Assembly: GCA_002331465.1 (NCBI GenBank)
Contig: DCYM01000220.1
Location: 1 to 10,962, forward strand
Length of the DNA stretch: 10,962 nt
DNA from: Candidatus Neomicrothrix sp. UBA2110
GTDB taxonomy: Bacteria > Actinomycetota > Acidimicrobiia > Acidimicrobiales > Poriferisodalaceae
Reading direction: 5' to 3'
Position 1 is the first letter of the stretch. Every line of letters begins with the position of its first letter. The position numbers and the translations under genes are program-made. A model generated the notes under the pieces. The model saw only the letters and a list, made by a program, of their open reading frames with translations, had not been told where the DNA came from and made no database searches. Below, in pieces: positions 7,042 to 10,962 of this stretch.

Positions 7042-7054
7042 AGAAGTTATTCTA
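7042..7054 (-). promoter_or_regulatory. Leaderless-type -10 box of the MFS gene
   Basis: TAGAAT on the minus strand (7054-7049; 5/6 of TATAAT) ends 7 nt before the ATG, and no Shine-Dalgarno sequence lies between. Exactly this spacing is the usual signature of leaderless transcripts in actinobacteria. No convincing -35 was found. Confidence 0.45.
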
Positions 7055-7103
7055 GGGTATTTGTCGCGGAACCGCCGGGGCGGGTTCCAAGCAAGAAGTA
7101 GTG

Positions 7104-7436
7104 CTAGCGCTGCGGGCTACTGGCCCATTTAGTGCCCCAGTCAAACAACTCATCGAGCACATTTCGAAAATCGTTGGCCGCACTAGTGGCGATGTACTCG
7201 AAACGCTCTGGGTGTTCTGAGTATCGCTTGCGTTCGAGTAACCCATTATCGACCAGGGCACTTAAACGGCTACTAAGCACAGCTGGCGCTATCCCTAAGT
7301 TGTTTTCGAGATCCTGAAAATTTTTGGTACCCGCACACACGACCTCGCGAAGGATGAGCGGCGTCCACCAATCGCCGACGACCTCGAGGGCACGAGCGAT
7401 CGGACAATCCATATCGGCGAAACTTTTTCGCTTCAT
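7104..7436 (-). CDS. HxlR-family winged-helix transcriptional regulator
   Basis: This 110-residue DNA-binding protein has the standard HxlR length. Seen: Cys11 in MDCPIARAL (9-17), the cysteine position used for redox or electrophile sensing in members such as YodB, then VVGDWWTPLILREV (19-32). A helix-turn-helix follows with FQDLENNLGIAPAVLSSRL (39-57) and wing residues LLERKRY (64-70). The frame stays open 64 codons upstream, but the family invariably begins a few residues before the CPI block, and the ATG at 7436 has a TAAATT box exactly 7 nt ahead. It precedes the MFS exporter by 62 bp and diverges from an AhpD-like gene, so it probably controls one or both, responding to an electrophile, oxidant or transported compound. 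The effector is inferred. Confidence 0.92.
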   Translation of the reverse strand: MKRKSFADMDCPIARALEVVGDWWTPLILREVVCAGTKNFQDLENNLGIAPAVLSSRLSALVDNGLLERKRYSEHPERFEYIATSAANDFRNVLDELFDWGTKWASSPQR

Positions 7437-7449
7437 AATCAATAATTTA
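7437..7449 (-). promoter_or_regulatory. Leaderless-type -10 box of the HxlR gene
   Basis: TAAATT (minus strand, 7449-7444) is followed by 7 nt (ATTGATT) and then the ATG at 7436, with no ribosome binding site. The local AT-richness contrasts with the flanking DNA. The geometry matches that at the MFS and cupin genes. Confidence 0.5.
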
Positions 7450-7678
7450 GTAGCAGTTAGAGGTGCCCACGGTTTTTTTGCGGTTGAGCCGCTTTGGTAT
7501 TGCCCTAAATAGCCCTCAATATCGAACGGTCCAACGTTTTTGCCGCCAGGACTTGTGGACGTCCGTCCTAGACGGCTTGACCCATCGGCCTGAGGTGTTT
7601 GGTCAATGAGAATCATTGACCAAGGCATATGTGGTCATGTCGGCCGAGCCGAATAGTTGGAACAGGCATACTGGGCTT
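7450..7678. promoter_or_regulatory. Divergent control region between the HxlR regulator and the AhpD-like gene
   Basis: About 230 bp without a gene and unusually rich in dyad symmetry. Seen: a hairpin GCGG-ttgag-CCGC just after a run of seven T (near 7473-7492), the palindrome GGACGTCC (7557-7564), CCGTC-cta-GACGG (7563-7575), and the dominant inverted repeat at 7599-7623. A clear -35/-10 pair for the plus-strand gene is not visible; CATACT six nt before the ATG at 7679 is a weak -10 candidate. The size of the region and its symmetry suggest that both genes are regulated from here. Confidence 0.4.
7599..7623. promoter_or_regulatory. Perfect 11+3+11 inverted repeat, probable operator
   Basis: TTGGTCAATGA (7599-7609) and TCATTGACCAA (7613-7623) are exact reverse complements, separated by GAA. 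The dyad has no T-tract, so it does not look like a terminator. It lies upstream of the AhpD-like gene and about 160 bp from the HxlR start. Size and symmetry fit a dimeric regulator such as HxlR or TetR. The obvious candidate is the divergently encoded HxlR protein, by proximity only. Confidence 0.6.
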
Positions 7679-8239
7679 ATGCCCATTCGTCCTAATTCAG
7701 CTCGCGTTGAACCTTTGCCTAAAGCCCTAGAAGAAGCCAAAGAAGCCATGAAGAGTTCGGCGGTCAACGCGGCAAACGTCACAGCGACTCTGGCCCACAA
7801 CGAAATGGTTTCGGTTGGCGTAGGAAGGTTTTCTCGTCAGTTGCTGTTTAAGGGAACGGTGCCTCCTCGGCTACGAGAAATGGTCATCTTGCGCATGGGA
7901 TGGAATTGTCAATCGGTGTACGAATTTGGCCAACACACCCTCTTTGGGCTTGATGTTGGACTTACAGAGGATGAGATTTACCGGTTGACCAGACCTGTCA
8001 CTGAGTATGGCTGGGAGGAAGACGAAGTTGCGTTGCTTGAGATGGTCGACGACCTTTACAACGACGACTGCGTAAGCGACGCCACGTGGCTCAAACTCAC
8101 CCGCCTCTACTCAGTTCCAGAGATGCTGGAGTTCATGGCTGCTGCCCTCCAGTACCGACTAGTGAGCGGACTTTTGAACTCATGTGGAGTGCAGCGAGAC
8201 GATGGAGTCCCGGGATGGCCCCAAGCACCGACGACCTGA
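7679..8239 (+). CDS. AhpD/carboxymuconolactone decarboxylase-like protein
   Basis: This alpha-helical protein of 186 residues is of the carboxymuconolactone decarboxylase (CMD)/AhpD superfamily. Seen: an N-terminal helix to about 30, TLAHNEMV (37-44), the core VPPRLREMVILRMGWNC (61-77), and Y-E-F-G-Q-H (81-86). Helices follow up to LLNSCGVQ (165-172). The core reads like the WxCxSxYEFGQH subgroup: only Cys77 is present where AhpD and its relatives have CxxC, so disulfide chemistry of the AhpD kind is unlikely and a lactone or acid catabolic role, or radical detoxification, is possible. ATG 7679 is chosen because relatives begin about 35-40 residues before TLAHN. Upstream in-frame starts at 7637 (ATG) and 7616 (TTG, inside the palindrome) are less likely. 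It is divergent from the HxlR regulator. Confidence 0.8.
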   Translation: MPIRPNSARVEPLPKALEEAKEAMKSSAVNAANVTATLAHNEMVSVGVGRFSRQLLFKGTVPPRLREMVILRMGWNCQSVYEFGQHTLFGLDVGLTEDEIYRLTRPVTEYGWEEDEVALLEMVDDLYNDDCVSDATWLKLTRLYSVPEMLEFMAAALQYRLVSGLLNSCGVQRDDGVPGWPQAPTT

Positions 8240-8256
8240 CCCAGACGACAACGGCC

Positions 8257-8311
8257 GTCCCATCGAGATCTGATGGGGCCTAGGTGGCTAGAACGACACG
8301 CTTTTAGCCAC
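8257..8311 (+). terminator. Two tandem hairpins after the AhpD-like gene
   Basis: GTCCCATC (8257-8264) pairs with GATGGGGC (8272-8279) around a 7-nt loop (one T·G pair). Next, GTGGCTA (8284-8290) pairs with TAGCCAC (8305-8311) around a 14-nt loop. They begin 17 nt after the stop at 8239. There is no U-tract. Tandem U-less hairpins of this kind may terminate transcription in actinobacteria; the role is inferred from position. Confidence 0.4.
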
Positions 8312-8418
8312 GTATCGACGATCCACTGCCGGGTTTGGTTAAGTCGAGCCCGAACCCACACCGATGAGAAACGTTTTCACGAAGTCGGGCTTCGCATAGT
8401 GAAACTAGGCTCCCCACA
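8312..8418 (+). promoter_or_regulatory. Promoter region of the cupin-puuE-allA operon
   Basis: TAGGCT (8406-8411) lies exactly 7 nt before the ATG at 8419, with no Shine-Dalgarno sequence, which suggests a leaderless mRNA. Just upstream is a compact hairpin CGAAG-tcggg-CTTCG (8380-8394). Part of it can instead pair over longer range, AGCCCGA (8347-8353) with TCGGGCT (8385-8391). These lie around the expected -35 area and could bind a regulator; no -35 consensus is seen. Confidence 0.4.
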
Positions 8419-8856
8419 ATGACGAGAGAAGCCGTTAACGGGGTCAGATTCGCTGACATTCCTTGGCAATCGACCAGCTCATTATGGGGTGACGAATCCG
8501 ACCAACCCGCCGCTCTCGATATCACCGAATATGGCTTAGCCCGCGTTTTGTCGAGAGATAGCACCACAGGAGCGACCTCTCTTCTCATCAAAGAACCGCC
8601 GGGTTGGCACACAGCAGCTGCCGAAGCGCACTCCGTCTACCAAGAAGACATCCTCCTGGAAGGCGATTGCTGGTACGGGGAACAACACTTTGAAGGCCCC
8701 ACCTACTTCAGTTTTCCTCCAGGCCATTTCCACGGACCCATGTACACCGAAACCGGAGCCTTATGGTTAGTCACATTAAGTGGCGCATTCGACGTTTCGT
8801 ACAGTGACGAGATCACGGTCGAAGACATGTCGTGGTACGAGCGGACAAAACAATGA
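8419..8856 (+). CDS. Small single-domain cupin protein (DUF4437/ChrR-like)
   Basis: This 145-residue protein has one beta-barrel cupin. Seen: cupin motif 1-like residues His64 and His71 with Glu76 (H-T…AH-S-V-Y-Q-E), Glu81/Gly82 of the turn, and motif 2 with PPGHFHGP (100-107), His103 and His105 being plausible metal ligands. The sequence before residue 50 looks like a short strand and helix lead-in. The family resembles anti-sigma ChrR and DUF4437 cupins in layout but lacks the zinc-binding ASD domain of ChrR, so it is more likely an enzyme or sensor than an anti-sigma factor. Its stop overlaps the next gene's ATG by 4 bp (ATGA), so translation of the two is coupled. The known cupin of ureide metabolism, ureidoglycine aminohydrolase, is a bicupin of about 260 residues; this one is half that size and function is open. 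Confidence 0.7.
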   Translation: MTREAVNGVRFADIPWQSTSSLWGDESDQPAALDITEYGLARVLSRDSTTGATSLLIKEPPGWHTAAAEAHSVYQEDILLEGDCWYGEQHFEGPTYFSFPPGHFHGPMYTETGALWLVTLSGAFDVSYSDEITVEDMSWYERTKQ

Positions 8857-9752
8857 ACGGCGGCCCATCTCGCGACTTCATTGGATACGGGGGAGTCGCC
8901 CGAACCGGTCGATGGCCTGGAGACGCACGGTTAGCAATCAACTTTGTGCTCAACATCGAAGAAGGGTCAGAACCGTCAATCCCCGACGGTGATGGCTACA
9001 CCGAAAATCGGCTGACTGACTCATCTATGAATCTGGGAGAAACACGTGACCTAGCCGCCGAGGGGCTATTTGAGTACGGCAGTCGCGCCGGCTTTTGGAG
9101 AATCCACCGAGAGTTCCAGGACCGAGATCTCCCACTCACCGCATTCGCATGTGCGCTTGCATTAGAACGAAATCCTCCGATTACGCAGGCAATTGTTGAT
9201 GCTGGTTATGACATGTGCAGCCACGGTTACCGATGGATTAATCACCACGCTCTGAGTGAAGCCGCGGAGCGAGAACAAATTGCTTTCGCCGTCGAAAGTT
9301 TCCAACGGTCACTCGGGTACCAGCCACAAGGCTGGTACTGCCGTTACGGACCGTCGGTGAACACCCGCCGACTGCTAGTTGAACACGGTGGTTTTCTTTA
9401 TGACTCCGACGCCTACAACGACGATATTCCGTATTGGTCCACAGTAAACGGTAACGATCACTTAGTGATCCCGTACTCGCTGACCAGCAATGACGCGAAA
9501 TTACTGACTATGCCCGGCAGTCAGTGGGCTGACTACATAAATAGTGGTGTCGACGTTCTATTACGAGAAAACGAAACTCAGCAGACCATGATTTCAATCG
9601 GCCTTCACCCAAGAATTGTCGGCCAGCCGACTCGGTTTGCTGGGCTACTGGGAGTCCTTGACCATGTGGCCCAGTTGCCCGGAGTGTGGCTTTGCTCTCG
9701 TCTCGACATCGCAAAACACTGGATAAACAATCATCCCCCGCGAAGAGTTTGA
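8853..9752 (+). CDS. puuE: PuuE-type allantoinase (polysaccharide-deacetylase fold cyclic amidohydrolase)
   Basis: This 299-residue protein of the NodB/polysaccharide-deacetylase fold belongs to the PuuE group, metal-independent allantoinases that open the hydantoin ring of allantoin. Seen: RDFIGYGG (7-14), FVLNIEEGSE (31-40) in place of the metal-binding TFDD of NodB enzymes, and YGSRAGFWR (75-83). SHGYRW (123-128) follows, with WYCRYGPSVNTRRLL (161-175), LYDSDAYNDDIPYW (182-195), VIPYSLTSND (205-214), and GLHPRIVGQP (250-259). Length matches the family. The start is the ATG at 8853, which overlaps the cupin stop as ATGA; an in-frame GTG at 8832 would add seven residues but lacks that coupling. 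It sits between a cupin and an AllA-like lyase. The PuuE fold is certain; the substrate could be a different cyclic imide or hydantoin. Confidence 0.88.
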   Translation: MNGGPSRDFIGYGGVARTGRWPGDARLAINFVLNIEEGSEPSIPDGDGYTENRLTDSSMNLGETRDLAAEGLFEYGSRAGFWRIHREFQDRDLPLTAFACALALERNPPITQAIVDAGYDMCSHGYRWINHHALSEAAEREQIAFAVESFQRSLGYQPQGWYCRYGPSVNTRRLLVEHGGFLYDSDAYNDDIPYWSTVNGNDHLVIPYSLTSNDAKLLTMPGSQWADYINSGVDVLLRENETQQTMISIGLHPRIVGQPTRFAGLLGVLDHVAQLPGVWLCSRLDIAKHWINNHPPRRV

Positions 9753-9759
9753 ACCCCGA

Positions 9760-10212
9760 ATGACAATACGAGTCGTCCCCGTTACCGCCGAAAACTTCTC
9801 GCCATATGGTCAACTCATCATCGCCTCTGAGACGTATGGCCGCCAATCATTTTCCGCGGGCTTATCCCATGACCATCGACCTGTCGCACTTTCAACAACT
9901 CACGTTCGCGCCGTCCAGTTGCCGATAACGCTCGAACAGATCGAACGTCACCCATTCTCAAGTCAGACTTTCCTACCGATGGAGGTCAGCAGGTGGGTGG
10001 TTGTCGTATCTGTGAGCCCTGAATTATCTGATATTCGCGGGTTCATGGTTGGCCCGGGCGTGGGTGTCACTATTGGGCGAGGCATCTGGCACTACCAATT
10101 GACTGCTCTTGACAGCGACGCGAAATTCGTTGTGCTGATGTGGAAAGACCACTCCACCGACGAGGAGATCGTTTCGATACCGCCCATCGAACTCGCCGCT
10201 CCATCGAATTAA
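9760..10212 (+). CDS. allA: AllA-family ureidoglycolate lyase-like protein
   Basis: This 150-residue cupin-like protein of the AllA family has a typical length of about 160. AllA splits ureidoglycolate into glyoxylate and urea, the last step of allantoin breakdown. Seen: VTAENFSPYGQLI (8-20), the conserved IERHPFSSQTFLPM (61-74), a strand RWVVVVS (78-84), and the active-site-side block TIGRGIWHYQ (104-113), matching the family's N-x-x-R-G-x-W-H layout. It starts 7 nt after the puuE stop with no good ribosome binding site, so translation probably continues from the upstream gene. A second conserved histidine near residue 40 is present in SHDHRP. Activity on ureidoglycolate is expected from the family; other small ureido or hydroxy acids are possible. 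Confidence 0.82.
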   Translation: MTIRVVPVTAENFSPYGQLIIASETYGRQSFSAGLSHDHRPVALSTTHVRAVQLPITLEQIERHPFSSQTFLPMEVSRWVVVVSVSPELSDIRGFMVGPGVGVTIGRGIWHYQLTALDSDAKFVVLMWKDHSTDEEIVSIPPIELAAPSN

Positions 10213-10323
10213 CTTTGTTCCCTGTCGAATGTTTCCATAGTCATTGGACCGAACAACGGAAAATAGGTACCGGTTCCGTTCGCTCCAAAAATGTGCACCG
10301 AAAAGTTGAGATAGGACCTGAAC
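10213..10323 (+). other. Spacer with inverted repeat between allA and the DUF1330-like gene
   Basis: AACGGAA (10255-10261) and TTCCGTT (10274-10280) are exact inverse arms with a 12-nt loop containing GGTACC. An alternative outer pairing CGAAC/GTTCG is also possible. There is no U-tract. AGGA (10313-10316) is the ribosome binding site of the next gene. The hairpin could attenuate or stabilise the end of the allA message. Confidence 0.35.
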
Positions 10324-10947
10324 TTGATAGCCCCGAACCCCACTAGCGCCGTTAATCCCAGCCCCGAGACCATCGCTGAGTTGGCAGCGAAACCTGATTC
10401 TTCTGCGATTGTCATGTTGAACTTGCTGTCGTTCGCCGATACAGGCGGTCGAGATGCTTACGACCGATACAGCAAAGTCGCGTACGGGACTGTTTCTGCC
10501 AGAGGCGGGTCTTTGGCCTATGGCGGTGACGTTTTTGGGAGCACCCAATGGGACAGGGCTTTGCTGGTTCGTTACCCGAGACGAGCCGCCTATTTAGATA
10601 TGCAATCAGACCCTGCATACGTGGCTGCGATACCCGATCGCACACGGGGACTAAAGGCCCGCTTGTTGTACTGCTTTTGCCCATTTGATGGTGCACCCGA
10701 TGATTTCGCCATCGACGAGGGTCGCGGGGAAGACGAAATCTTCGTGGTTTCTTTGCTGACCGCTAGTTACGAAGTCGCGGCAAAGCCAACTGATGGCGAC
10801 GTAGCGTTGCGTCTCAGAGCGGATATGGGTCTCGTCGCCGATCAGGTTTGGACTGAACTGGTCGTCACCCGACACGAGTCCATTGATGGAGCACGGTCAA
10901 CTCTTTGGACCGATGAATCGAGCCTCTCCCTCATAACCCGACCCTAG
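10324..10947 (+). CDS. DUF1330-like protein with second, degenerate alpha/beta domain
   Basis: This 207-residue protein has an N-terminal DUF1330-like dimeric alpha/beta-barrel domain: VMLNLLSF (30-37), Y-x-x-Y-S (47-51), ARGGSLAYGGDVFG (59-72), the strand ALLVRYP (79-85), and a helix with DPAYVAAI (96-103). Members are usually about 95-120 residues, so the extra C-terminal part (about 135-207) is unusual. It starts with a strand EIFVVSLL (138-145) and has another strand WTELVVTRHE (176-185), and may be a decayed second copy of the same fold. The start is TTG at 10324 with AGGA 7 nt upstream; a stop codon at 10312-10314 rules out any longer frame. DUF1330 and EthD-like folds often act as small isomerases, lactonases or monooxygenase accessory proteins; the function here is unknown. 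Confidence 0.72.
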   Translation: MIAPNPTSAVNPSPETIAELAAKPDSSAIVMLNLLSFADTGGRDAYDRYSKVAYGTVSARGGSLAYGGDVFGSTQWDRALLVRYPRRAAYLDMQSDPAYVAAIPDRTRGLKARLLYCFCPFDGAPDDFAIDEGRGEDEIFVVSLLTASYEVAAKPTDGDVALRLRADMGLVADQVWTELVVTRHESIDGARSTLWTDESSLSLITRP

Positions 10948-10962
10948 AAAACAGCAGTAAAA

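Noticed and set aside
7599..7623. The large inverted repeat as a rho-independent terminator or att site
   Set aside because: There is no T-tract on either side, no gene end nearby, and no integrase or tRNA gene in the window.
7437..7628. An in-frame open extension of 64 codons upstream of the HxlR start
   Set aside because: HxlR proteins start a few residues before the conserved CPI block, the ATG at 7436 has its own TANNNT box, and the extension would run through the palindromic control region.
7616..7678. Longer forms of the AhpD-like protein from TTG 7616 or ATG 7637
   Set aside because: TTG 7616 lies within the inverted repeat and neither start has a ribosome binding site. The added residues do not fit the family, whose N-terminal helix starts near ATG 7679.
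8832..8852. A seven-residue longer PuuE from GTG 8832
   Set aside because: The ATG at 8853 forms an ATGA overlap with the cupin stop and gives the N-terminus expected for PuuE.
10209..10415. Minus-strand frame of 68 codons with a hydrophobic middle part, crossing the allA-DUF1330 spacer
   Set aside because: It overlaps the ends of two well-supported plus-strand genes and has no recognisable motif. The hydrophobic look is likely an antisense by-product.
1..10962. CRISPR array, insertion sequence, tRNA or prophage
   Set aside because: I saw no regularly spaced repeats, transposase or integrase reading frames, cloverleaf sequences or phage structural genes.

Overview
The window looks like a catabolic stretch of a bacterial chromosome, most likely from an actinomycete and perhaps an uncultured marine or soil Acidimicrobiia-like lineage. 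This placement is inference. It rests on the mixed GC of roughly one half, the GTG and TTG starts, three genes with an actinobacterial-style leaderless signal (TANNNT exactly 7 nt before ATG), and the abundance of class III CoA-transferases with HxlR, DUF1330-like and PuuE-like proteins. There are no rRNA or tRNA genes, insertion sequences, CRISPR arrays or phage genes. About 90% of the window is protein-coding.

Layout. (1) 1-1815, plus strand: the C-terminal half of a MaoC/hot-dog hydratase resembling mesaconyl-C1-CoA hydratase (Mch), cut by the window edge, then a full-length 2-methylfumaryl-CoA isomerase (mesaconyl-CoA C1-C4 CoA transferase, Mct). Together they are two consecutive steps of the glyoxylate-assimilating half of the 3-hydroxypropionate bi-cycle. 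(2) 1816-2071: an intergenic stretch with an 8-bp stem-loop in a pseudoknot-like arrangement and a possible 44-codon ORF. (3) 5297-2072, minus strand: class III CoA-transferase, then classical SDR, then zinc-less MDR oxidoreductase. This is a probable acyl-CoA or carboxylate catabolic set, with a promoter and palindrome candidate in front of the SDR. (4) 5419-5589: a small hypothetical plus-strand gene, followed by a hairpin shared with the convergent transporter gene. (5) 7436-5635, minus strand: an HxlR-family regulator, then a DHA2-type MFS exporter. (6) 7679-8239, plus strand: an AhpD/carboxymuconolactone decarboxylase-like gene divergent from the regulator, with a perfect 11+3+11 inverted repeat between them. 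(7) 8419-10947, plus strand: cupin, PuuE-type allantoinase, AllA-type ureidoglycolate lyase and a DUF1330-like protein, a ureide or cyclic-amide catabolic operon.

How the genes may work together. AllA releases glyoxylate and urea from ureidoglycolate. Mch and Mct belong to the route that fixes glyoxylate onto propionyl-CoA and carries the product on towards citramalyl-CoA. The window may therefore pair a glyoxylate-producing operon with a glyoxylate-consuming one. The enzymes expected between PuuE and AllA (allantoicase, or allantoate and ureidoglycine hydrolases) are not in the window, so the true substrate of the ureide-like operon is open.
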